Assembly (NCBI GenBank): GCA_005281725.1
Contig: SSBO01000003.1
Coordinates: 7,116,776-7,180,775 of the forward strand
Length of the DNA: 64,000 nucleotides
Reading direction: 5' to 3'
DNA from: Wuchereria bancrofti
Lineage: Eukaryota; Nematoda; Chromadorea; Rhabditida; Onchocercidae
The position numbers and the translations under genes were made by a program. Shown here in pieces: positions 12,319-24,806 of this stretch. The first letter of the stretch is position 1; each line of letters opens with the position of its first letter. Under the pieces are notes generated by a model. That model saw only the letters and a program-made list of their open reading frames with translations, did not search any database and was not told where the DNA came from.

Positions 12319-14905
12319 ATGGAAAAAATTATCATTGTTTTTTTTGTATTACTGCAATCAGTAACTCTTGAAAGTTTAACAACAACTATGTCCAAGGTAA
12401 ATATAGTTATTTGAACATGGTATTTTTGTTTGACTATATTTATTTTGAGCAAAATAAATGTTATTATTATAACTACCGTCGTTACACCTGTTAGAATTTG
12501 GAAATTTTACTATTATAATTTTTACTTTTTTTTCTATCTCCTCACAATTTTATTCTTTTATCAAATTTTTGTTAATTCATCGTATTTTCAAATTCAGAAA
12601 TCTATGAATAGCTGTTCGGCATTGTTTGCAATAAATTCAATAGGAAATTCTGATTAATTCCATTTTTTATAAAAAAGCAAAATTTAAATCTTCTAAGAAA
12701 ATTTGAAATAATTATGTTTTATAATTTGTAAAAAGACTTTTTGTTATTAATTTTCAAAATATTTTAGCCTAATGCCTTCTCAGATTAGTTAATTTCAGAT
12801 AGTTGTTGATTCAAAATTAAAAGTACCAGGAAATTATGGCCAAGCAATTGATATAACTACTTACGCAGATCAAAGTGTCTTCCGATGTTTATTTCAAGCA
12901 GGTTTTACAGCTGCATTTATTCGAGCGTATATGTCTAACAGAAATGGCACTGTGGACATTAATTCTGTTTCTAATATTTACAATGCTGCTAGTGGTTTGT
13001 TTTTGATAAAAGCAATTTCAAGAATTTCTAATTAAACTGTCAAGAATTGCAAGGATTTTGTTAGGGAAGTTTTCTTACTTGTGATTTGGTGTCTTTACAG
13101 ACGAATATTTTGTGTAATGAAATCTATTGAAACAAATCTTATTCGCTCTTACTACATTACATAAAGTATTAAAATCTTTTAGTATATTAAAATTGCTGAT
13201 AATTTCTTGAAAATGTTATCTACGAGTATGGGATGAAGCGGAAAGAATAAACAAATAAAGGAATAAAATAAAGGGAAATGAATGAGTGCGCAAGATCAAT
13301 TTAATTAATTGAAGCTTACTAATATCAAAAAAAACTAACTCAGACAGTGGCTAAAGACTGATCCCAGACAATGGTTTTAATTCTTTATACAGAGACATTG
13401 GCTTACGACGAAGCGTATAATTACAGTAAGCAAAGAGCTGTCACTGCTGGATGATCTTTACTCTTTATATAATAGTAAGAAATGGGTTTTAACACTATAT
13501 CAGTTACTCACAAGATTAACTGTTAGACTGGAAGGCCTCTAGAATATTTCAACATTGCAAGTAGATTTGGTTTAGAACGAAAAAGGTTAGTTGAACAAAA
13601 AGTTGTCAACCTTTTAACAATTGAATCTAAGTTTGGCTCTAAAAGACTGAAAGATTATAACAATAAAATTGGGAGCAATTAATAGCACAAAACACATATT
13701 CTTCGTTAACGATTCTAGATAATGCAGATAAGTTCAGGTATGATTGGAAGCTATGTGCTGGATAAATGATTTCGTACTTGAGATATAAAATTGAAATAGG
13801 TTTGTATTTTGTCTATGAACAATCTTTAATTTAATATAAGTTTATTTCGCTATATTATAATTCAGTTTTTCTGACACAGCAAACTGATCTAATATGTTAT
13901 CACTTTTTGCTACAAATTATATAATATGGAAGTATACTGCATTGCAGAAGGAATGGGTACTGAAATTTATGTGGAACCGCAACCTTGTGCAACAAAATCC
14001 GGAAGTGAACAATTTGTGGAAACATACACTTTCCTGACAATGAAAGGTATTGCTGTAAGAACCATTTGGATTAAGGTATACTTTTATTCAGTTCGATTTC
14101 ACTCCTTATTCCCTCTTTAAAAAAGAAAAACATTCTTAAGAAGTTGATTTTATTATTTTATCTTAAGTTTTGTTGATTCCAGATAACATCACCAATCAAT
14201 TGGCCTAATAATCAAACTGCTAATATTGATTTTATAAATAAATTTATTCTTTGTGCTTGGGTATGCATTACATGATTGTTTGCATTGTTTATTTATATCT
14301 ATTTTTTTTATATCAGCACTAAAAATCTTCATTTTTTCTCGATTTCTGAACATTTGATAATTACTATGGATAGTGTTCCGGACTAATTGACAGGAAATTA
14401 AAAATCATTTTAATAGGAATTTGTTATAGAAACATGGTTTATTGGTAGGTATTTATACTAATTGGTATGATTGGGAACAGATAATAGCTGGACAAATAAC
14501 ACCCAATCAAGGACAAATTCGTCTTTGGTAATTTTTGAATTTAAAAGAAGTGAATTTTATTAGCGGTAATATCAGTGATTAATATTCCTGATCGCTATTT
14601 TCAGGTATTGGAATTTGTTGGGTTCAGGTTTAAACGATGCTACACCACCAACATTTGTTGATTTCCGACCATTTGGCGGATTTAATGCACCGATGGTGAA
14701 ACAATATGTCAAAAACATGCCTGTTTGTGGAATATGTGCTTCCCTAAATGTTTACGTTAAAAGAAGAGGAACGGAAGTTTTACCTGGTAATATGAGAGCT
14801 AATGTTACAGTAGACAATCTTCCTGTGATGTTACCAATAGTGGCCAAGTCTTCAAAAAAGCAGCTAGAAAGTAAACAGTTGGAAAAAAAAGCAACAATTA
14901 ATTGA
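12319..14905 (+). CDS. Secreted GH25-family (nematode 'lys' type) lysozyme
   Basis: Six exons in phase: 12319-12396, 12799-12994, 13948-14075, 14183-14260, 14430-14527, 14605-14905; 292 aa. It has a signal peptide (MEKIIIVFFVLLQSVTLESL). The mature part follows the worm lys pattern: YGQAIDI (Asp44, a likely active-site acid), FIRAYMSNRNGTVD, GTEIYVEPQPCATKSGSEQF, GIAVRTIWIKITSPINWP, VGIYTNWYDWEQI, LWYWNLLGSG, DFRPFGGFNAPMVKQY and a cysteine-containing end. Family members cleave bacterial peptidoglycan and act in digestion and gut defence. After the VCGICASLNVYV end, where homologues stop, there is a tail of roughly 55 residues rich in K, Q and V, ending ...KKATIN. Intron 2 is long and holds a dispersed repeat copy. 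Family call is strong; enzyme activity is not shown. Confidence 0.93.
13427..13756 (+). repeat. Dispersed repeat, copy 1, inside lysozyme intron 2
   Basis: Shares blocks in the same order with 43872-44103: AAAGAGCTGTCAC, ATGATCTTT.CTCTTTATAT, GGGTTTTAA, an ACATTGCAA...ATTTG block, a CACATAT block and GCAGATAAG. Between the matches are many substitutions and small gaps, so it is old. Translated pieces (KELSLLDDLYSLYNSKKWVL; EYFNIASRFGLERKRL) look protein-like, so it may be a decayed coding sequence rather than a simple repeat. Confidence 0.65.
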
Positions 14906-17900
14906 AATAAGACATCACCGCTTATACATTAATTCTAATGTTTGTTTTTACTTCTGATTTCCCCCCCAAAAAAAAGTAGTAATCGACCAGACTTCAGTTG
15001 ACTGAAAAATGTAACAAGTAATTTCATCGGTTGACCAAATATAGCTTACATAGTCGATGATAGCACCATCAAAATATACTGCAAGTGTATAACTTAAGAT
15101 AACTTAGTCGCTCTTTGCTCATTTTTAATTTACATAAAATTCTTCTATTGGCACCGATAATTTTTCTCTTACTTTTTCTCTTACAGTTCCATATTTAACA
15201 ATATATCAGCTTATTGAAAATTCGAACTAAAACGCATATTCTTTGAGAATAAAATGTAATTCAAATTGCGATTACAATAAAATGTTGCCTTTGAGGACAG
15301 TTCTAAACTTAAATTAGAAATTTTAACTGACCGAAATTTGCAATTTATAATTTTATCAACTTCGTTTTTTTTTTATTAAGATTGTAGATGAGTAATGTAA
15401 AGTAACAATAGCAAACAATTATTTATGAGTTGAATAAGTTTAATTACCAGCTGAATTACTCTATCTGAACACAATTACTACCTAAAGTTTACAGTATTGA
15501 GGTCGAAGGTTAGTCCATCAGTTATCAGTTCATTAGTAAACATTTTGATTAGGATTGAATTTTAGACATTTCTGATTTATTGAATTTCTATTCAATCTAA
15601 TCTTTTTCTGTCCAAAATACAATTCTTAGACTGTCAACAATATATACCCTCTTAAAGTGGTGAGAATGTATAGCCTCTAAAAAAAGAAGGAAAAAAACGT
15701 GAAAATGAATTAATAATCTAAAACTGAAATCATTCACTAATAGTAGAAATTCCTAATATAAATGGTTAATTAAAATTTATGTTTGATTCTGTGTTATATA
15801 TTATTATTACAAACTACCAAATCGATACTACCAATATTGTTTATTATTACAAATATTAATATACATATTACATTATTACAAAAAAACTACCAATCGATAC
15901 TAGCAATATTGTTTACCAATATAATATTTGGTCAGCTTTAGATTTAAAAAAAAACCTGCACCTTTAAAGGTTCCCAAGCTTGAAAAGTTTGTTTGGAATT
16001 AGATATTCGTTTTTTGCTTTGATTGAAATTACATAAGTCCATCTATTGTATAAGCGATATTATTGAACATAGTTCATTTAAAAGTAAATTTCATACAATT
16101 TTCAGCTCTTTTCATTTTATATTGGATTATTGCTAATGAATCCGTTCCAGGCTAATATTAAGTTCAGGTTTCAATCTCAAATTTAATACTAGTTGTTTGT
16201 TCCATCAAAACTTTCTAGTGAGAGGCCCAACATTTTGCGGAAGCGCTACATGAAAATCAAAATGGATATCAAATTTATTAAAAAAATAATTAAAAATGAA
16301 TTAATTAATGGCTGATATCATGAATCTCTTTTCAAGAGATTCTCATCATTACGTCTCATCATCGGAACACGTATTGCATTTGATAATAGAACATTTTTAT
16401 CAAATATCATCTCAATAGCATGATAAATTAAGTGAAATTGAAGTGATAAAGAGGATATTGTAGGCACTGATACATTAATCCATCAGTGATAGAATATAAG
16501 TTAATAGAAAGAATACTGTCGTGAATCTTATAAAAATAGTTTAGCTTAAATGATAGTATTGTGGTTTGCCTGCTCATTGTGTTGAATTAGATTACTGAAT
16601 ACAATTACTGAATCAGTAATAAGGTATAATAAGGTAAAATGGACAGCAACAGGAGACAAGAAGCGGTATTGATCAATCAATCGAATCATTATGAATTCTT
16701 AAAGCTTTCATAGCCTAAAATATAAGCTAAACAAAACTGTGGAATTTTTCATTCCTCAATCATTATTAAAAGCAATCTTGCGTTGATAGTTATTTCGATC
16801 AAACTGAATTCTGATTGATCACCAATTTATTGTCAAAAAGCTGGAAGTAGCAAAGAAAATTCACCAGTACTCATACCAATTTGCTACCTCGCATATCATA
16901 ACTTCAACAAAAGTATTTTACACTATAGAAATAAAGAAGACCCATCGTTTTTCAGGATGGATTTCGACTAATCAATCAATTGAAATTTTGAATTTAACGG
17001 GAATATGAATATAACAGAACAAAAAATGATTTCCTTCCGGGAAAGAATTATTCGGATTCTACTTGCTTTATATTTTTCTTTCCTAGTATGAATCAAATTC
17101 AAATGATAACTCTAATAACGTATCACAAAATGAATACGATAATTCATTACAACATCAGTTATACACAATTGAAATAAATTAAATTTAAAGAAAATCAATA
17201 GGAACAAGTTTAACTTGAGTAAAAATGTGGCACCTAGAACAATACAATTTTGGTGAAGATGCGACGGTTTACATCAAGTAAAACAGAAACAATGAGCTAT
17301 ATAAACCAGCAAGAAAGATACTATTTAGAGTAGTGCTAATCTGAAAGACAAAAAAATTTCTAGAATTAAATTACAATAAGCTGAATTTATTGAATTTTCT
17401 GCATTTTTTTCAAAAAGTCAATGAAAAAGTAATAATGGTAAACTTTTCAAAAATTTAAGTCTTAAAACAGTAATTTATCTCAGATTCACCTAATTCATTT
17501 CAATTTGTGAAAAATTAAGTCTAGTTCCACAATTGCATATAAGACCACCATTATATATCCAATTAGAATAATGACTAGCACTTTATAGTATTTTAATAAT
17601 CCAGTTAACTATAATACTTCTTTTGTATCGTTTCGACTTTTCAGTAAATACATCTCTCATATTCTGTGGAAATATTTCAATCCATACTAAATGAAGGAAA
17701 TGTAGTAGTAATAAGGGACTTCTGGCATCCTAAATTGAACTTAGAGGATACAGTAGGAAGCTAAGGCCTGACAATCTAATCATAAACATATCAACAAAAC
17801 AAAATACAAATTTCAACAAACAACTGTAAATCTCAACTGTGTTTGAATAAATAAAGAAATTTTGAAGAAATTTTCTGGTTAATCCCAAAATTCCATTTCT

Positions 17901-18004
17901 ATAAAATTTGTTATAAAGAATAAAGAAGCTTGTATAGTTCCACTGTATTGCAACAAAAAGCCATGACTCACTTTGTTGACTACTTTGTTTCGTCAAATTT
18001 AAAA
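14906..18004. other. Intergenic region between two convergent genes
   Basis: About 3.1 kb of AT-rich DNA between the lysozyme stop and the TBL2 stop. AATAAA near 15250 could be a polyadenylation signal for the lysozyme. A C8A8-type tract lies near 14961. A short duplication (15801-15913) is listed separately. No coding exons were recognised. Confidence 0.6.
15801..15913. repeat. Direct duplication of about 42 bases
   Basis: Copies at about 15801-15842 and 15871-15913 share ATTATTACAAA..ACTACCAA, ATCGATACTA.CAATATTG and TTTA, separated by an AT-rich spacer. It looks like a local replication-slippage duplication. Confidence 0.7.
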
Positions 18005-21000
18005 CTAAGAAAATGAAAAATGACTAAGTGTTTGCTTGGCTTCATGTAGCTGCTCTTCAAGACGTCGTCTTCTGCTATCTTCACGAGTTTCTTGTATAGT
18101 TTTTTCTAGCGAAACTACATTACTATAAAATTCTGCAACATTATGAAATATTCTAATGTATCGATCACCGCAACTTGCTATCATTTTCCCGCATGAACTC
18201 AACCGTAGGCCACTTATTGGCTTGTCGTGTGCATCCAGAACTAAATAGAATGATTTAAAGGAATGTAGACATACAACTACCATATGAAATGCTAAGTTGT
18301 AATTTATATTATACAATTTATTATATTATGCCTTTTATTCTACACTAATTACTAACACATTAGACTCTACGATATCATTTTATTACTTCTATTCTTTAAT
18401 CTTATTAAATGTTTAGAATTTTCGATATTTCCATGTCCACTTATTGAAAAAAAGTGATCTGAAAGATCCAATATAGACAGAATATTATTAAATCATATGA
18501 AATATTTACAATTAACGTATTATATATACTCTGCAAACGTACTCATTTTAAATTCTTTTTGAGGTTGTAAAGTGCTATACAATCGTAAATGACGACTAGC
18601 TGATATAACAAAACTATTTCCGGATGGACTCATCACTACTTTGACTGATTCGGGACGAGCATTCTTCAGCACTTCAAATTCACCACTGCAAATACCAGAC
18701 TTATTTCGATGATAAATGATGTAAGGAAATGGCATAAAATTGCTTTACAAACCTGGCAATAATCTTAGTTTCTTCGCCTTGTGAATAACGCACATCGGTA
18801 TTGTAGACTTTCCATGTCCCATCTTTAGATGCTGTGACACACAGTGTTGAACTCTGATTGAAAGCAAATGAGTAAATACCAGAATTATGACCCTAGAAAT
18901 GTATTTCGTTGAAGACTTTAACACACCAATTCTAGAGTACCTGAATTTAAAATTACTAAAATGTATCCTATCGCTGATATCGCAAGTCCTCCTTTGTTTA
19001 AAGTCAGATATCCTCTTTCTTTTGAGTTACACATCATGTTATATACTTCATCGTTTTACACTGCGCTAATAGTAATGTGCGTGCCATGAAAAAGTTATTG
19101 TGATCTTATAACGAGACTGTGCTCTCCCACTCGATAAAACACACGATCGTAAGCACCAAATTTATTCGTATAAAAAATCTATTTGGATTGGGTTAATTGG
19201 TTGGCTCTCCCTGTTTTACTGAGCTTCTAGTTGTGGAGTTCGTTATTGTATTAACCATTTTATTCGAATAAAGGTTTATCACCCAAGTTTAATACTAGGA
19301 AGAAAAGAATCAAAGAAACAGAATTTACCCTCTCAATCTTTGTCATAATGAAAAAGAAGTTATCCGCACATTTCTATCACTAATCAGAAGAATTAGTTTA
19401 TTCATGTAATCATCACCTTGTTTCTACCTATTACCGCTTCCGACTAATAATAAAAAATGATTGTAAAATACTTTCCTTTCTTGAGTATCTGAAGTAGTCT
19501 GCAGAACGCTACTGATAAAAACATTGATCCTGTAAGTTCCACAATACAAAATACAAAATCAAATTCGTACCTTTAGTTCAAAAGCTTTTTTAATATCTTG
19601 GAAGTTTCCCTGGCGATCAAATAATACCTGGAAAAAATTTTTGGAATATAGAACTTACGAACTCGAATTTCTGTTCCTGAACAAATAAAAGAGAAAAAAA
19701 AATTAAATCCCGTACTAACAAACTTCAAAAACAAAGACATCCGGTGTAAAACCACTTGCACCAACAAACCGACCACACGGCGATATGCATGCGTTGTACA
19801 AAATGTTCAATTTTAGTTCAATCTTTTTGAGAATTTCTCCATGAAGGCTATATATCACGAGTTGGTTGTCGGCTGATGCTGACATCACAAATTTTCCTGA
19901 AAAAAAAAAATTGTCATAAAATATTCCTGAATTAAAAAACGGTTTTAGATTGATTAGTGTCAGCTTTTTAGGGAACGAGATTTTCCGATTACGAAGAAAA
20001 AGTGCAGAATTCGAACAGAGACACTGATTCATAAAAAATTAATTAAAAGCGGAAAATGAGGAAAATACACATAGGTAACGCACGGATTGAATATAAAGTA
20101 CGTTAACACTCATCTGTAATAATTCATCTTTTACTTGTGCTTAAAATTATTTAAACTTACTTCTTTTATCAGTATTATACTTGTTGGACCCACTTACGCG
20201 TCAAGCTTATATTAAATTACTATTTATTTATACTTTTCATAACAATTTACACCACTTGTTCATATTATTTGCATATGCCTTATACTCCAATCTTTTTTTC
20301 GCATATTTCAAAGTAAAACTATAACATATTTACAATTACCATTACAGGCAATTCCAATACTGTTAATATCTTCAGCATGGACAACCGGGAATTCAATACT
20401 TTCAACACGTGAAAACTTATAACTTTGAGTGCCTTCCTTCTTTGTCATTTTGTAAACGTCCAACTGAAAAATCCAAGTTATAGTCAGTAATTCAAACTAC
20501 TAAATATTTGGTGCCGTCTGAAGAGAAAATTGAAAACCTTGTTAGCACTTTGCAGACTCATAAGGACATATTTTGAATCAGGTGCAAAGATTATGTGACT
20601 TGCATCATCCAATTCAACAGTGCAACGATGCATTTTATGGTCCCGTTCACTGAAATCCTAAAAAATACTTCTGAGTTAAAATGTTAAATTCAAGACTTTA
20701 ATCGAAGTTAAGTAATATCTTAGTTATGACATTAATCCAGGAGTTTCCGGAGTAAATGTCCTAAGCTGTTGTGGTTAGTTTAAATTTACCTACTTCTATC
20801 CTACCCTTCAAATGTCTGTAAACAGAACTTTTTTTCAAAAATAAATTTCAATACATTCAACAAACTCTCAATTAATTTCAAATCCGTGCTTCTTTTTCTT
20901 TTTTATAATTATAAGAGAGTAAAGAATACCTCTATCTTTTATCCTTACAAATAAATGTCAATTTATTTAGTTCAAAATTATTGCTTATAGACATAACTAA

Positions 21001-22077
21001 ACAGCCACATAATTAAGGACCAAAACAACACGGTAAATAATGCTTGCTTTAACATTCCAGAGATAGAGTGAACGATCCGAGCTAACTGATGCAATATATC
21101 TGCCATTTGAAGAAAAATCCAAGTCCAAGACATCTTTTACATGTCCTTTCAATGTAGTTAAAAGCCATGGATGTTCAAATTGTGGTGTTCGCATCTGAAA
21201 ACTTGATAAAATATTTAAAATTTAAATAAATTGGAGAAATGTTTGCAGGAGCATGAGAGTCCTGACCCAATAACTTACCGACTTCAATATATTTTTTCGC
21301 GCCAATTTTTTTTAACATAAGATAATCAAAACTATACATAGTATACCTTGTCAAATTTCCACTTTCCTTGTTTCTTTGCATCTTTCAAAAAAGAATTAAC
21401 TTTATTTTCTGCATTCAAATTTTCATTTCCTATATTTTGCTCTGAGTCCGTCGAATCTAAAAATAAAAGATTGCTTTTCTTAATTTTACTAAGATTAACT
21501 TATAAATGGATGCACTTGCATAATCATCAGATATCTGAAAATCTAATTTTATCATTAATAAAATTATTTGAAACAAGCACCAAGCAATCTTCACTAATAA
21601 AAACTTTGGTCCAGGTATATTATCTAATTCCACCAATCTCACCCTAGAAATCCACGGATGATAATTACTCTGTTGACTGCATAAGACACAGGGATATTAA
21701 AAAATAAAACATTTAAACTGTACATCAAATTATTTAAAAGCGTATAAGTGTTGATGACCAGTACTGTAGAAAGTCTAATTAATGACAAGAAAAAACGATA
21801 CTAATAAATATCTAATAGTCTCAATTTTTGATCAGCAGCTTTAATTTTCCAAACAATTAATAGCAATACAAAGGACAATTAAAACATAACTTTTAATGAC
21901 CAAAATTTCTAAACAGAATAAATAACCTTGTCTTTCATCTCGGCTTTTCCTGTCGGTATCCCATCTTATCCATACAAATAATGCAATAATGAAAGCAGTC
22001 AATCCAGAAAACAAGATGAAAAAATATCCAATGTATGCCGGCTCAAAATCATTCTCTGTTGATATCATATTAGTCAT
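18005..22077 (-). CDS. TBL2: Transducin beta-like 2 (TBL2), ER-anchored WD40 protein
   Basis: Ten exons in phase: 22077-21927, 21456-21347, 21194-21048, 20657-20538, 20463-20340, 19896-19724, 19627-19571, 18892-18753, 18685-18543, 18240-18005; 466 aa (human TBL2 is 447). The order is an N-terminal membrane segment (YIGYFFILFSGLTAFIIALF, then basic), a charged linker and WD40 repeats. Diagnostic matches include DLDFSSNGRYIASVSSDRSL, FSERDHKMHRCTVELDDASH, MTKKEG, SPCGRFVGASGFTPDVFVFE, FQDIKKAFELKGH, ASKDGTWKVYNTD and SCGDRYIRIFHN, then a C-terminal coiled-coil-like stretch. TBL2 is an ER membrane protein linked to PERK signalling and translation under stress. The intron after exon 3 uses a GC donor (NVK/gcaagc); the nearby GT sites break the frame. 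The first codon is the ATG at 22077, just inside a GTG in the same frame. Confidence 0.94.
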
Positions 22078-22974
22078 TAGCACTTGAAAATAAAATCTTT
22101 TAAAAAATAGTCACAAGTTCAACTAATGGTTTGCTCGAAAATAATTAGTAAAATGGTGGTACTTTTTTTGCAAACGAAAAAAAAGTATACTTGAATCGGA
22201 AACATTATCTTACGGTAATGACAACAATTGTAGTACACGTCAATTTCACTCTCTCGTATGACTAGAAAATGTTGAATGATTTGGATTTAAGTAACTTCCA
22301 TTTTGATAGAATGAACATTTATGGTAATTGCAATGCCAATATTCGGTGTGGATAATAGCTAGCTGCTCAAACTAGCGGTAATTTATTTTCAGCTAATTGA
22401 AAAGTATGCAAGCTTGGGCTGGGAGTCGAAATGCGAAAATTAATTTACGCCTAAAAACTTTGGGAAGTTATGTGATGTCTCAGGCTTTAGCAGTGGGAGC
22501 AATAATCATCCATTTTTTTCATGTCATTTTTCTATTCCGTTATTATTAGTAGTTGGCTTAAATAGTAATAGATTTTAGCATTTAATTGATATTCTATTGT
22601 TTTTGTCATGACACGTCATCATCGCAAATACGTGGATCGTGAAAATACTTTTGTAGTGGAACATTAACAGCAACCTGATTAGCAGTTTTTCAAATTGAAT
22701 TTGAGATATCCCTGCATCTTTTTCTATGAAGACAAACTTACCATTCTGATGCATTGTGATATTTCTATGTAGCTTGACCTATTTTGATTTGTAGTTCTTT
22801 TCTTTTTTTAGATCTTTTTAAAATGATAGAGATGAGATAAAGGAAAGAAATCGTCGTTTAAGGAAGTATGTATTTGACTATTCCATATAACATAGCACTG
22901 TGATTAAATAATACAGTATGTATAGTTAAGGGTGCATTTATGTTTCAGGGAACACATCCAGACTCGCTGATTTA
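22078..22974. other. Head-to-head promoter region shared by TBL2 and RER1
   Basis: About 0.9 kb between two divergent ER-related genes. No exon was recognised. A bidirectional promoter is possible, but no specific motif stands out. Confidence 0.5.
22941..22949 (+). promoter_or_regulatory. Probable spliced-leader acceptor of RER1
   Basis: The sequence TGTTTCAG ends at 22948, 26 bases before the RER1 ATG, with no upstream donor evident. This is the usual form of a nematode trans-splice site. Confidence 0.5.
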
Positions 22975-24806
22975 ATGGAGGATTCTAGTGACCTCCGTGA
23001 TCGGCCAAGTATTGTATCACGTTTTTTCTCAAGTTTAGCTGTGGTTTGTACTTCTCATACTTTTATTATGAAATTTAAAATTTTCTTGAATTCCTTCTCT
23101 AGCTCTATGCTTATAGTGCCTTCAGTCTATACTATTTCATTCGACTGTGTTTCTGGATGTAGCCATTTCTGGATTCTGAAGATACTTTTTTGAGGATTAA
23201 ATAATCCATCTTAGAATTACTTGAAATGAACAAGATGATAATCCACACTACAAGGACTATATTGTTGATACTTAAAATCAACGAAACATTTCCAAACATA
23301 CTTTAACACTCATTGTTTGCTGCCTTTTTTTACATCAGACAAAATGCCTCGACAAAAAAAAAAAGAATTATGTCAAGTTTCGAATATTTGGAAAAGCTGT
23401 AAACTTTATAGAATTATCCATATTTTCCAGAAATATCAGTATTACTTGGATAAGTTAACACCGTATAGTTTGGTTCGGTGGGGAATCGCTGTTGCTTTCG
23501 TCATCCTCTTTCTTTGGCGAATCATCGAACTACAAGTATGGTATTTTTATTCTCTATCAAACTTTTGCGTTACGACTAACAATGACCACATCAGTATGTG
23601 AGTAGAAATGCATGGTTTTGTCAGTAGATAACTTGACAGCGGCACTTTTCTTCATTAGATATCAGTTTTCATATTCTAGTGAAGTGCTGTTCCTTTTTTG
23701 ACACTTCACCACTTTCAGGGTTTCTACATTGTTACTTATGCTCTCGGAATTTATTATTTAAACTTGTTCCTTGCGTTTCTGACACCGAAAATTGATCCAG
23801 CACTTGATTTTGAAAGCGAAGGTGATAAAATTTTCTCTTATTCATTTCTAGAAGCAGCCTTCAAATACTGGGTAGCAGTGCAATGTAACTGTTTGGTGAA
23901 ATATAAGTTTTTTCGAGCCTTTTTTCTGATTTTATTAGTGTGTGCCCCCTATCTTATTAATTCTTGCAAAGCATTTTTCAAACATCCGTAGCTTTAAAAT
24001 CATCCGTTGTAGCTTCCATCGGAGAAGTAAAGATAAGTTAGAGCATTTTTTCAAAGAAATTATTCTAGATGAAGATGGGCCAACTTTGCCGTCCAAGACA
24101 AGTGAAGAATTCCGTCCATTTATGAGACGTTTGCCAGAATTTAAATTTTGGTAAGTGTGAACTTTTTTTACATATAACTTTTGCTTACACATATTTTTAC
24201 AGTGGAGAGATTACACAGAAATTGCAAAATATTTGCCGAGAAGACTAGGCTTTAAGGATCAGGTGCAGAAATATTCTACAGTTAAATGATATCTGTTTCA
24301 ATAAACTTATCAGGGAATTGTTACTGCTTCGTCCTAAGAAAAGCTGCCCACTTCCAGGAAAGTAGGATCATCTTTCAGGTATTCAGCTATTAAAGCAACA
24401 ACCATTGCGTTTATATGCACATTTTTTGAGATATTCAATGTTCCAGTTTTTTGGCCTATACTCGTCATGTATTTCATCGTCTTAACTTGTCTGACTATGA
24501 AACGACAAATTATGGTACAGTTTTACTTTGTAAATGAAGTGCTTGTTTTGCATATTGTTAAAAGTTTTAAAATGGAATACTTTCTGCATCTGCAAAATGA
24601 ATCAAATTACTTATTCGGATCCCACATTCTAGTGATGTGGCGCGTTATTGTTTTGTTATTTTATGGTCATTTTTTTGTACGCAATTGAAAAATTCAATGT
24701 TTATGTTCAATTTCAGCATATGATAAAGTACCGCTACATACCGTTCACTACGGGAAAACCGCGAATGCGTGGAAAAGAAGATTCCGGTGTGGTTGTGCAA
24801 GGCTAG
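22975..24806 (+). CDS. rer-1: RER1, ER retrieval receptor of the early Golgi
   Basis: Six exons in phase: 22975-23043, 23431-23535, 23719-23821, 24069-24150, 24379-24514, 24717-24806; 194 aa (human 196). The match runs end to end: [93 protein letters not shown] and [20 protein letters not shown]. The hydrophobic segments fit the known four-pass topology. RER1 returns unassembled membrane-complex subunits and ER proteins from cis-Golgi to ER through COPI. It lies head to head with TBL2, 897 bases apart. Confidence 0.96.

Noticed and set aside
19664..19681. Possible 18-base microexon in TBL2 between exons 6 and 7
   Set aside because: It has splice-like borders, but joining E directly to VLFDRQG matches TBL2 without an insertion, so it is left in the intron.
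24200..24270. Extra RER1 exon after a tttacag acceptor
   Set aside because: The sequence does not match RER1 and breaks the phase; the exon at 24379 matches exactly.
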